Shown here piece by piece: positions 8,574 to 15,896 of a stretch of 19,635 nucleotides of DNA (the first letter of the stretch is position 1; each line of letters begins with the position of its first letter). Source of the DNA: JAHELQ01 sp965603365 (lineage in GTDB: Bacteria; Acidobacteriota; Aminicenantia; UBA2199); assembly GCA_965603365.1 (NCBI GenBank), contig CBFDCR010000090.1:1-19635 (forward strand), written 5' to 3'. The notes below the pieces were generated by a model. That model saw nothing but the letters and a program-made list of their open reading frames with translations, did no database searches and was not told where the DNA came from. A program made the translations under genes and the position numbers.

Positions 8574-8645
8574 CAACGGCACCGAAAAATAACCAATTAC
8601 GGTTACAGCCCGTATTACATATTATGATTTTACAGGAGGAAATCA

Positions 8646-10517
8646 ATGATATATATCCAAAAAATCCTGTTGTTTTTAGTGGTTCTATTACTGGTGGGTG
8701 TCAATACCCAGGCCCAAAAGCAAACCGCCGATCCATACGAAATCCTGCAAAAACATTACGCCGCCGTAGGCGGGCTGGATAAACTAAAAGCGGAGAAGAC
8801 CAGTTATTTTGAAGGCGATATCACCATAGAAGGCGCCGGGTTGAAAGGCAAAGTCAAGCAGTGGACCCGGACACCGGACCTGAACCGCCAGGAATTGGAC
8901 CTGACCATATTCAAGCAGACCAGCGGCTCCAACGGAAAAACCAACTGGAGCATGGACGCCAACGGCAAGGTGTCCATCCAGAAAGACGAGGCCGCTATCA
9001 AGCGGCAAAAGATCGAGACACTGCTGGCCCAATACGAACACCTCGATTCCCAATCCCCCCATTTCGACCTCTTTTATGAGGGTATCCGGCAGGTGGATGA
9101 CAAAAACTGTCATGTCGTTAAGATCACCAACACCATCAACGACGATATCCGGCTGGAGTATTACGACACCGCCGGCTATTACCTGGTGAAGCTGAGCCTT
9201 CAGCAGCCCGACAATACCATCCACACCCTGTTTTCGGACTACCGCGACATCGACGGCATCCTGCGCCCCTTTCACCATCGCCTCGAGGTCCAACCCATTG
9301 GCCAGAAAATGACCATCCGGGTCAGCCAATACCAGCCCAATATCGACATCGACCCCGCCCTGTTTGATCCCCCCCAAGAGGAAGTCCGGGATTTCCGGTT
9401 TGCTAAAGGAGAGAGTGCAGAGAATATCCCCTTCCGATTTATCGAAACTCACCTCTTCATCCCGGTTACCATCCAGGGCAAAGAGAGTCTCTGGTGCATC
9501 GACAGCGGCGCCAGTATGTCGGTCATCGACTCCGACTACGCCCTGAAACTGGGGCTGACCCCCAAAGGCGAGATGAAGGGGCGGGGGGCCGGAAAGACCA
9601 TCAAGGTTTCATTTGTCACCATCCCCGCCTACAGTATTTCGGGCATCCGCTTCGACCGGCAGAAGATCGCCGCCATCAACATCTCCGGGCTGTTCCGCAA
9701 ACACTTCGGCATGGAGGTGGCGGGCCTACTGGGATACGATTTTCTCTCCCGGTTTGTGACCAGGATCGACTACGCCAACGAACGGCTCTCCTTCTACTCC
9801 CCCGACCGGTTTAAATATACGGACCAGGGCCAGGGAAAGATCGTGGAGGCCCCATTAAAAGGCAACCTCTTTACCGTACCTATGGGGGTAGACGGCAAAT
9901 ATTCGGGCCGATGGACCCTGGATCTGGGCGCCGGCGGCACCTCCTTTCATTACCCGGCTGCCGAGAAATACGGCTTTCTAAACCTCAAGGGCATCGAACA
10001 AATCGGTGAAGGGGCCGGGGGGGAATTCAAAGCCCGGACCGTGCAATTTCAGTCCCTCGAATTTACCGGCTTTTCGATTCCCCAGCCCTTAATCGATTTC
10101 CCCCTGGAAAAGGGAGTCGGGGCATTCGCCAGCCAGGAGATCCTGGGTAACATCGGCAATGCACTGCTGCGCCGCTTCGTCCTCTACCTGGATTACCGGA
10201 ACCAACGGGTGATTGTCGAAAAAGGGGAACATTTCAGCCGGCGGTTTCCCCGGGATAAAAGCGGGTTCCAGGTGATTTTGTCCGAAGACAACCGCCTCCA
10301 GGTCAACTTTGTCCCCCCCCATACCCCGGCCGCCGGAGCGGGTTTCCTGAAAGGGGACATCATCCGGGCCATCAACCACAAAGATGTCCGGCACTACGGC
10401 GGTATCCTGAAGATCCGGCAACTCCTGCGCAGGGACGCCGGTACCGTCTACACCTTCAAAATCCTCCGGGACAACAAACCCCGCACCCTAAAACTAAAAT
10501 TGCAAAACCTCTTCTAA
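8646..10517 (+). CDS. Secreted two-lobed retropepsin-like aspartyl protease with PDZ domain
   Basis: This 623-residue exported protein starts with a signal peptide (about 1-24, ending TQAQ). An N-terminal LolA/outer-membrane-lipoprotein-carrier-like region follows (about 28-245), ending in the ALFDPPQ motif common at the end of such domains. A first aspartyl-protease lobe has IDSGASMSV with Asp286. A second has LDLGAGGTS with Asp426; here the usual DTGA/DSGA is DLGA. A C-terminal PDZ domain spans about 538-620 (AAGAGFLKGDIIRAINHKDV). Pairs of such lobes give one active site with an Asp from each, so it may act without dimerising (inference). The start has CAGGAGG six bases upstream. It stands alone, divergent from the tRNA, and ends before a hairpin terminator. 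Confidence 0.85.
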   Translation: MIYIQKILLFLVVLLLVGVNTQAQKQTADPYEILQKHYAAVGGLDKLKAEKTSYFEGDITIEGAGLKGKVKQWTRTPDLNRQELDLTIFKQTSGSNGKTNWSMDANGKVSIQKDEAAIKRQKIETLLAQYEHLDSQSPHFDLFYEGIRQVDDKNCHVVKITNTINDDIRLEYYDTAGYYLVKLSLQQPDNTIHTLFSDYRDIDGILRPFHHRLEVQPIGQKMTIRVSQYQPNIDIDPALFDPPQEEVRDFRFAKGESAENIPFRFIETHLFIPVTIQGKESLWCIDSGASMSVIDSDYALKLGLTPKGEMKGRGAGKTIKVSFVTIPAYSISGIRFDRQKIAAINISGLFRKHFGMEVAGLLGYDFLSRFVTRIDYANERLSFYSPDRFKYTDQGQGKIVEAPLKGNLFTVPMGVDGKYSGRWTLDLGAGGTSFHYPAAEKYGFLNLKGIEQIGEGAGGEFKARTVQFQSLEFTGFSIPQPLIDFPLEKGVGAFASQEILGNIGNALLRRFVLYLDYRNQRVIVEKGEHFSRRFPRDKSGFQVILSEDNRLQVNFVPPHTPAAGAGFLKGDIIRAINHKDVRHYGGILKIRQLLRRDAGTVYTFKILRDNKPRTLKLKLQNLF

Positions 10518-10882
10518 ATCCAGGATATTCTTTTCGTTTTTTTCTTCAATGCCCCAAAATAGAGTTTGTACCTGGTGGGGAGAGGGGGTGTCAACCCCAA
10601 TTTTTTATCAAATTTTTATAAAAATCGACTTCCATTCAAGTACAAAGAAGAGAAAAAAATTAGAAGTCGAATACCCAATCAGGGTAAGCTTTTTGATAGT
10701 GATGGTGCTGGCGAGGCAGGTCGAGTTGAGAAAGTGTCTCGTACAGTTTTTATATATTTGCATGGCATAGGTTTTTTTGAAAAGTTGCGGGAAAAAATCA
10801 AACGCATTTCCGATACTGTTCGTCGATAAATGAAGGAAATTAGCAATTCAGGGTATACAGAAGACTTTGATGGGAAAGGTTA
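10518..10882. other. Gene-poor region between the aspartyl protease and the RiPP precursor
   Basis: The terminator at 10585-10606 is the only clear element at the left. Two overlapping plus-strand open frames (10549-10770 and 10566-10829) have no ribosome-binding site, low-complexity starts and no family I recognise, so I do not call them. The C-terminal part of the 10566 frame (ending about 10829) reads like a Lys/Arg-rich helix and could be the tail of a decayed gene. The rest is AT-rich. Confidence 0.4.
10585..10606 (+). terminator. Rho-independent terminator of the aspartyl protease gene
   Basis: GGGGT (10585-10589) pairs with ACCCC (10594-10598) around a 4-base loop GTCA, followed two bases later by six T (10601-10606). 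It lies 68 bases after the protease stop codon and fits a short intrinsic terminator. Confidence 0.65.
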
Positions 10883-10911
10883 TTGACATTCCTCGCTATT
10901 GGGCGTATTAT
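10883..10911 (+). promoter_or_regulatory. Near-consensus sigma-70 promoter of the RiPP precursor
   Basis: TTGACA (10883-10888) is a perfect -35. After exactly 17 bases comes TATTAT (10906-10911), one base off consensus. The expected start is about 10918, giving an 80-90 base leader. Within it, ACCGA/TCGGT (10928-10932 and 10953-10957), with GGT/ACC inside, can form a hairpin before the GGAGG ribosome-binding site (10993-10997). Confidence 0.8.
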
Positions 10912-11001
10912 ACACTTTTATAACGAAACCGAGGTTTTTTACCTGTTGTTCATCGGTGACAAAGGCTTCAACATATAGATCAAAAATAAAATGGAGGACA
11001 C

Positions 11002-11232
11002 ATGAAACCTAAAAAAATCACCGAAAAATTGACCTTAAACAAAAACACCATCGCCAATCTTAATTCCCGGGCCATGGGCGATGTAAAGGGTGCAAAACAC
11101 CCGACTTACACTGCTGGGATTACCTGCGGCATCTTTTGCGATACCGTAAACTACAGTTGCGAGCCAACCCAATGCTACACCGATGCCAACACCTGCCCAG
11201 CCACCTGGTGCGACAGCGAATGCGGCTGCTAA
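11002..11232 (+). CDS. RiPP precursor peptide, class I lanthipeptide-like
   Basis: This 76-residue peptide has the two-part build of a ribosomally made, modified peptide. The leader (1-31) reads LTLNKNTIANLNSRAMGDVKGA, close to the L-x-L-x-K-x-TIA-x-L...M...KGG pattern of leaders in Bacteroidota-type class I lanthipeptide precursors; it ends in Gly-Ala, a double-glycine-type cleavage site. The core (32-76) has eight Cys (42, 46, 53, 58, 65, 70, 74, 76) and ten Ser/Thr. It contains the repeat [ST]C-x-x-T-x-C-x-[ST] at 52-60 and 64-72, with a shorter relative at 41-48. GGAGG lies five bases before the ATG and a near-consensus promoter drives it. No LanB/LanC, radical SAM, protease or transporter gene is adjacent, so any modification must act in trans. 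The final structure, and whether it is a lanthipeptide, is inference. Confidence 0.8.
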   Translation: MKPKKITEKLTLNKNTIANLNSRAMGDVKGAKHPTYTAGITCGIFCDTVNYSCEPTQCYTDANTCPATWCDSECGC

Positions 11233-11314
11233 CGTATAACGCAGTATTGAAGTCCCCACGAAGTAACCTGTAGAAAGCCTGAGGACGCAAAAACGTAAAA
11301 ACTTTAGGGCGGAA

Positions 11315-11324
11315 GGGGACAGGC
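11315..11324 (+). repeat. GGGGACAGGC repeat, copy 1
   Basis: This decamer recurs at 19040-19049, and its last nine bases at 19126-19134. Here it is followed by AGGCC...GGCCT (11321-11338), able to form a 5-bp stem, by the palindrome TGGAGTAACTCCA (11345-11357), and by GAAGTTGAC (11367-11375), which also recurs near copy 2. Such GGGACAGGC-type intergenic repeats resemble elements seen in genomes carrying REP-type elements, which is a resemblance only. Confidence 0.5.
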
Positions 11325-11370
11325 CAATTTTTTCGGTCGGCCTTTGGAGTAACTCCAGTCAAAAAGGAAG

Positions 11371-11399
11371 TTGACAAAAGGGGGGATTTGATTCATAAT
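11371..11399 (+). promoter_or_regulatory. Sigma-70 promoter of the Fur-family gene
   Basis: TTGACA (11371-11376) and CATAAT (11394-11399) are exactly 17 bases apart. The expected start is about 11406, leaving a leader of about 60 bases before the ATG at 11465. The -35 lies within GAAGTTGAC, a sequence shared with the promoter at 19086-19114. Confidence 0.75.
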
Positions 11400-11407
11400 G
11401 CTCATTC

Positions 11408-11426
11408 ACTGTTGGGAATCATTATC
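11408..11426 (+). promoter_or_regulatory. Probable Fur-type operator (autoregulation)
   Basis: The 19-mer ending in AATCATTATC (11417-11426) matches the classical Fur-box consensus GATAATGATAATCATTATC at 13 of 19 positions, including all of the last ten. It begins nine bases after the -10, over the expected start site, where binding would block transcription. PerR- and Zur-type boxes fit less well. Confidence 0.55.
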
Positions 11427-11464
11427 AAGAGGTCATGAGATGTACGATATAAGGAAGAAAAGCG

Positions 11465-11917
11465 ATGGGCCAAAGAGAGGCAAAAATTGATATTGACGAC
11501 ATCTTGAAAAGGCACGGTTACCGGGTGACATTTCCTCGCCGGGCGATTTTGGAATCGATTGCCGGTCTGCCGGGGCACCCGGGTGCCAAGGAGATCTATT
11601 TGCAGATCAACCGGCAGTACCCGGATATCGGCCTGACCACCGTCTACCGAACCGTGGACCTTCTGGTCAAACTGGGCCTCCTCAACAAATTCGATTTCGG
11701 CGACGGTATGGCCAGATACGAGCTGGTCGCCAGTTTCAAAGAGCACCATCATCACCTGGTTTGCCTGAAATGCGGTAATATTATCAACTACAACGACTTT
11801 CTGGCCGAAGAGAAAGAATTCCTGAAGAAACTGGAAAAGATCCTTTCAAAAAAATTCAATTTCGACATCACGGGTCATGAGATTCAGTTTCTCGGAACCT
11901 GCGCTAAATGTAGATAG
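11465..11917 (+). CDS. Fur-family metalloregulator (Fur/PerR type)
   Basis: This 150-residue repressor has the winged-helix DNA-binding domain first (about 9-88), with recognition-helix signature GLTTVYRTVDLLVKLGLL (56-73). The dimerisation/metal domain carries HHHHLVCLKCG (94-104), with Cys100/Cys103, and CAKC near the end (Cys146/Cys149), the two CxxC pairs that hold structural zinc. Length is typical. It cannot be assigned to iron, peroxide or zinc sensing from motifs alone. AAGGA precedes the ATG, and a Fur-like box overlaps its start site, suggesting self-repression. It ends two bases from the convergent gene at 11920. The neighbouring RiPP gene has its own promoter, so common control is unproved. 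Confidence 0.9.
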   Translation: MGQREAKIDIDDILKRHGYRVTFPRRAILESIAGLPGHPGAKEIYLQINRQYPDIGLTTVYRTVDLLVKLGLLNKFDFGDGMARYELVASFKEHHHHLVCLKCGNIINYNDFLAEEKEFLKKLEKILSKKFNFDITGHEIQFLGTCAKCR

Positions 11918-11919
11918 AC

Positions 11920-13638
11920 TTATGTTTTGAATATCACCCCCAACGACTTGCGGCCGTCCAACTTTACCAGCAGCGGCTTTTGGGTGCGAATATGCCTGAT
12001 ATATTTACCCTTAAAAAGGGGCTCCTGCGGCCTGATCCACTCCCACAGAATATACTCCTCCTCGGTTGTTTTCCTGATGTGCAAATAGCCCATTTTCAGG
12101 GAGACCAGGTTGTGGAAAAAATGGCTGCCCTGGGAGGGATCTACCACAAAACCATCGAGGTTAGACTCGACAATGACCCTGGCCCGGGAGATTTGATACC
12201 ACTCCACCGGAATACCCAGCCAGGGGTCGTTGGTCCCCCACCGTCCGAAACCGATGAGGATGTACTTTTTATTCTCCTCGATAAATCGTTGATTCAGCCG
12301 TCCCACCTCATCGGCAATGGCCCGGGTCCTGGAAAGTTCAAAGGTATCGGGGTCCACATAAACTAAATCACAGACATCATCGATGACGCCATTGCCCATG
12401 GCATGCCTGGAGACACAAAGCCAATCCTCACTGTTATTATTTTCTTCAAAGGACACCTCAATATCTTCCTGCCCCCCCACCAACGGCCGGATTTGCAGCA
12501 GATAAAACTCCGGCTTCCTTGCCTTGTCTTTATAGAGGTTCACGGCAAACTCAAGTTCGATATGGGAACCGAAGGCATCGCAGCCGATCTTAAAAATTTC
12601 ATTCAGGATGTCTGCTAAGGGGAAGAGATTGTATTTCAAGACATTGGCGAAGGTCACCACCCTGGGGCCCTTGATGGCGATGGTATCCCGGATGGCATTG
12701 TCTTCTGCCGAAAACGTGCCGGCGACAAAAAATAGAGTGCCATCCCGTTCGGCCACTTCAAGATCGAGGCGTTTTAATGTATGCTTCTCATCCCTCTTGA
12801 CGGTGATATCCGGTCTGGAGAGGGAGAGAGCATAAAAGTAGTTTTGCGACCTCTTGAGGAAATCGTCGGGTGAGGCATAGGGGGGATTCATCTCCGGGAA
12901 CCGGGGCGAAAAGCGAAAGGAAGGCCCGCCGTCGGCTATAATGGCACCCAGCCCCAGGGCCAATTCTACAATTCCGTGTGCCGGTTCCATATAGGAAATG
13001 GGGTAAAAATTGAAGGACTGGGCCACCCCGGAGATTACCGGATAAAAATGGTGCTGATGCTGCTGGCCCACCACCTGTTGAATGATCACCGCCATTTTCT
13101 CCTCTTCGATGCGAAAACTGCTGTTCTTGACGTACTCCTTGGGGGACTTATAAAAAACCGAGGCAAACACCAGTTTTACGGCATTACACAATTGTTTCAG
13201 CCGCACCCGGATGTTGGGGTGGTTGTTGGGCAGCATATAGGTCGTATAGAGCCCGGCAAAGGGCAGCACCTGGGAGTCTTCCAGCAGGCTGGAGGAGCGG
13301 ACGGCTAAGGGGTAACGAATCTCGGTCAGCAGCGTGTGCAGATCCTTTTTGATCGCCTGGGGAATTTTAGCCTTTACAAACCTGGCGGCGATCCGATCAT
13401 TGTCGGTTTCCAGAATGGCAAACTCCTGGAGCCCATTTTCCTCAATAAAGGTTTCAAATACCTCACTGCAAATGACAAACGAATGGGGGGTGCGAATCTC
13501 CACATACTTAAAAATCTCATTCAATCGGGTCTTGACCAGCAGCGTATTTAAAAAGGCAATACCCCGGGCTTTCCCCCCCCAAAGAACCGTTCCCCAGGCG
13601 GGCAAAGGCATTCTGGGAATCGAACAGGGCCTTCTCAA
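11920..13638 (-). pseudogene. PEP/pyruvate-binding (PPDK_N-like) domain, 3' half of a frameshifted gene
   Basis: This frame holds the C-terminal half of the gene starting at 14893. Real homology starts at about 13580 with GGKARGIAFLNTLL; the upstream residues of this frame are out-of-frame sequence without a good start, so the reading frame continues the upstream half. It contains the ATP-grasp-like N-domain of phosphoenolpyruvate synthase/pyruvate phosphate dikinase: PLAVRSSSLLEDSQVLPFAGLY and a C-terminal IGFGRWGTNDPWLGIP block. The swivelling phosphohistidine domain and the PEP/pyruvate barrel of true dikinases are absent, so a signalling role is likelier than PEP synthesis. Removing one G from the run at 13573-13580 would give a 990-residue protein. 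It is a true frameshift, a phase-variable tract or an assembly error. Confidence 0.75.
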
Positions 13639-14893
13639 AATCGGTAATCACCCCGTACTGTCTCTGAGTAATTAACTCCCGGATGGCCTGTACAATATAT
13701 GACCGCAGTTCATCGCTGCTCCGGAAATCCGACGCCCTCTTGGGCCGCAATCGCTCGGCCATCTCGAATTCCGTCCGGGCCCGCAGCCAGATGGAGATGT
13801 GATTTCTCTGGGCATGAAAGAGCAGGCTCTCTTCGGGTATGATCTGCATCATCTTCTCAAATTCCACCAGGCTGCCGGCCCGGCCGACCTCCCGGCCATC
13901 GGGATACCTGAATACAAAGTCGCCGAAACCGAAATTGCTCAAGATAAAGTGACTCAACTCCTGCAATAAGTTGTCGGAATTTTTGTAAAGGAAATCAAGT
14001 CCCCTCTTACTGGCCACCTGGCGGTTGTCCAGATTCGACGACTGGATGAGAAAGGGCAGATCGGGGATCTCTTTTTTTACCAGATCGGCAAATCTGAAAC
14101 CGCAGTCGGCATCGATCTCCCCCTGCCGGGGAAAGCGTACATCAGATATAACGCCCAGGAGACTGTTCTTATATTTTTCATAGAGTGCCACACCCTCTTC
14201 ATAATTCTCCGCCTGCAATATTTTGGGCCTGGCCCGCATGCGCAGCAGCCGGTGGAGATCATTCACCCCCTCGGAAATCAGCAGCCTGGTCTGGGTCATG
14301 ATCTCCGTATAGATTATCGGTAAAAACCTGGAATAAAACTTCGGCGAATCCTCGATCACCAATATGACCCGCACCCCCAGTTGGCTGTCGTTGTCCACAT
14401 TCCTTAAATCCTCCGCATACTTGATGATGGCCAGCAGGATCCTGGTATCCCCCGACCAATAAAAGATCTTATCCAACCAGCGGGTCTTCCTTATTTTGAT
14501 TAAAAAGTCCGCCTCCACCCATTCATAGGTCAGCAGCATAACCGGCAGGCGGGGGTTATACTCCTTGACTTTTCTACCGAAATCCAGGGGATTGATATCG
14601 GCGATCCGGGTCATGGTAATGACCAGATCGTAGGCGCCCTGTTTCAGGGCAGCCAGCGCCTCCTCGGCGGTAGATACCTGGTGAATACGGGGAATAAACC
14701 GCAAATTCAAATCGATATATTCCCCAAAAATTTTCTCCGACAGACGCCCATCCTCTTCCAGCACAAAGGCGTCGTAGAAGCTGGAGACCAACAAGATCTC
14801 TCTCACCCTGAACTTGATCAGGTCGTGAAATATGCCGAACCGGGGTTCGTAGTCTTTGGCCATCCTCAGCTTTTGTTCTTCTTCAATACTCAT
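13517..14893 (-). pseudogene. Tandem receiver-domain protein, 5' half of a frameshifted gene
   Basis: This 458-residue frame contains two receiver-like domains. The first (about 31-160) has YDLVITMTRI where a phosphoacceptor Asp would lie, so it is a pseudo-receiver. The second (about 174-310) has VIEDSPKF with Glu181/Asp182 and VISDVRFPRQG with Asp251, so it could be phosphorylated. A helical region (about 320-430) follows, with the YGVITDFEKALFDSQNAFARLGNGSLGG block that leads into the PEP-binding domain in intact relatives. After residue 440 the frame leaves homology (ESPGYC...) and stops 19 residues later. With seven instead of eight G it joins the next half. A promoter lies just upstream, and the gene meets fur tail to tail. 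Confidence 0.75.
13573..13580 (-). other. Eight-G tract at the frameshift point
   Basis: On the coding (minus) strand TTT is followed by eight G and AAA. With seven G the codons read TTG GGG GGG AAA GCC (L-G-G-K-A), restoring the conserved SLGGKARG junction; with eight the frame is lost. Such runs are classic slippage sites. A C8 run at 10313-10320 lies in an intact gene, so long runs are not unusual here. Confidence 0.8.
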
Positions 14894-14910
14894 TTTAGCC
14901 CTACCTAGAA

Positions 14911-14939
14911 ATAATAGAATAGAAATGGCAAAAATTCAA
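14911..14939 (-). promoter_or_regulatory. Promoter of the receiver/PEP-binding gene
   Basis: On the minus strand TTGAAT (14934-14939) and TATTAT (14911-14916) are exactly 17 bases apart. The expected start is about 14904, only about 11 bases before the ATG at 14893, leaving a very short leader with a weak TAGGG ribosome-binding site. Confidence 0.65.
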
Positions 14940-15052
14940 GTGAAGGTTTAACTCAGGAGATGACATCCCTCTTTCGTATTTGTTTTTAAAATACCACATG
15001 AAATGTTGGATAAAATTATAAAAATTGGCGGGTTAGCAGATTCAGATTCCTA

Positions 15053-15081
15053 TTGACCTCACTGGACAATTTTGGTAATAT
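15053..15081 (+). promoter_or_regulatory. Promoter of the CAP-domain gene
   Basis: TTGACC (15053-15058) and TAATAT (15076-15081) are 17 bases apart. The start would be about 15088, with GAGG (15098-15101) ten bases before the ATG at 15112. It diverges from the promoter at 14911-14939. Confidence 0.65.
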
Positions 15082-15111
15082 TTAACAACAAAGCAATGAG
15101 GTTGTGATTAA

Positions 15112-15597
15112 ATGACATCCAGAAGAATCTATAGATCAATTCTTTTGATATTGCTCTTTGCCGCGGTATTTATGGAGAGCTGCAAGGTCCAACCGGGTCT
15201 GAGCGAAGGCGAAACGGAGCAAAAGGTGTTTCGCCTGGTCAATGATCACCGGCTCGGAAGCGGCCTGAGTACCCTGGAATGGAACGACGCCATTGCCGGG
15301 CAGTGTCGCAGCCACAGCCGGGACATGGCTTCCGGTACCGTTCCCTTCGGCCACGGGGGGTTTGACCAACGGATAGCCAATATCCTCGCCCTGGTTTCAT
15401 TTTCCCTGGCAGGAGAAAACTTGGCCCTCATATCAGAGTATCCCAACCCTGCGGAAAAGGCTTTGCAGAATTGGTTAAACAGCCAGGATCATCTCGAAAA
15501 CATCGAGGGTAATTTTGACCTGACCGGTGTGGGGGTGGCCAAAAAAGGCGACAATACGTATTACATCACCCAGATATTTGTCCTTTCCTCAAACTAA
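15112..15597 (+). CDS. CAP/SCP-domain extracellular protein, probable lipoprotein
   Basis: This 161-residue exported protein belongs to the CAP (cysteine-rich secretory protein/antigen 5/PR-1) superfamily. A Lys/Arg n-region (TSRRIYR) and hydrophobic core (10-20) lead to MESC, where Cys24 could be lipidated; the Glu before Ser is unusual for a lipobox, so plain secretion is possible. CAP signatures follow: VNDHRLGSGLSTLEWND, HSRDMASGTVPFGHGGFDQR with the conserved His, AGENLALI, and LQNWLNSQDHLENIEGNFDLTGVGV. The CAP cavity residues (two His, two Glu) appear represented. Bacterial CAP proteins lack an agreed common activity, so no reaction is assigned. It has its own promoter and meets xseB tail to tail with a two-base gap. 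Confidence 0.87.
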   Translation: MTSRRIYRSILLILLFAAVFMESCKVQPGLSEGETEQKVFRLVNDHRLGSGLSTLEWNDAIAGQCRSHSRDMASGTVPFGHGGFDQRIANILALVSFSLAGENLALISEYPNPAEKALQNWLNSQDHLENIEGNFDLTGVGVAKKGDNTYYITQIFVLSSN

Positions 15598-15599
15598 AA

Positions 15600-15896
15600 T
15601 TAAAACGGGTCTTTGCCCTCTTCTACTTCCTCCTCCTGCCCCGATGACTCTTTATCGCTTGCCGGTGGTTCCTCTTCGTCCGGCTGCCCCAGCAACTGGG
15701 AAAATTCTACTTCCAGTTTCTTAAATTCTCCCTTCTGCTGTTTCAATATATCCATGCAGGTGCGGGCGGCCGCCAGTGCCTCTTTGGTCTTTTCCACCAG
15801 GTCATCGATACCCACCTCATCTTTATTTAACGATTCCGTAATACGTTCCAATACCTCATAATTTTCTTCATACTTTTTGGATTTGCTGCTCATCAT
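15600..15896 (-). CDS. xseB: Exodeoxyribonuclease VII small subunit
   Basis: This 98-residue protein fits XseB. The core (about 7-70) is two alpha-helices with YEENYEVLERITESLNKDEVGIDDLVEKTKEALAAARTC, the typical YEE...L..IV..LE....LE....E.G pattern. A Pro/Glu/Asp-rich acidic tail (about 72-98) is longer than in E. coli XseB (80 residues). Exonuclease VII is one XseA with several XseB and degrades single-stranded DNA from both ends. The start overlaps the xseA stop by four bases (ATGA), so the two are translationally coupled. It is the last gene of pfk-xseA-xseB. Confidence 0.9.
   Translation of the reverse strand: MMSSKSKKYEENYEVLERITESLNKDEVGIDDLVEKTKEALAAARTCMDILKQQKGEFKKLEVEFSQLLGQPDEEEPPASDKESSGQEEEVEEGKDPF

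Noticed and set aside
8597..8625. Promoter for the aspartyl protease (TATTAT at 8620-8625)
   Set aside because: The -10 is good but the -35 at 17 bases (TTACGG) matches poorly, so I do not list it as a feature.
8784..9452. Minus-strand 222-codon frame
   Set aside because: It is antisense to the clear aspartyl protease gene and has no motifs of its own.
10549..10829. Two overlapping small open frames as genes
   Set aside because: No ribosome-binding site, no known family, and AT-rich, low-complexity composition. One may hold a decayed gene tail, but I cannot support it.
11233..11314. Structured RNA or intron-like sequence after the RiPP gene
   Set aside because: Short A-runs and small stems only; no catalytic RNA core or conserved domain is visible.
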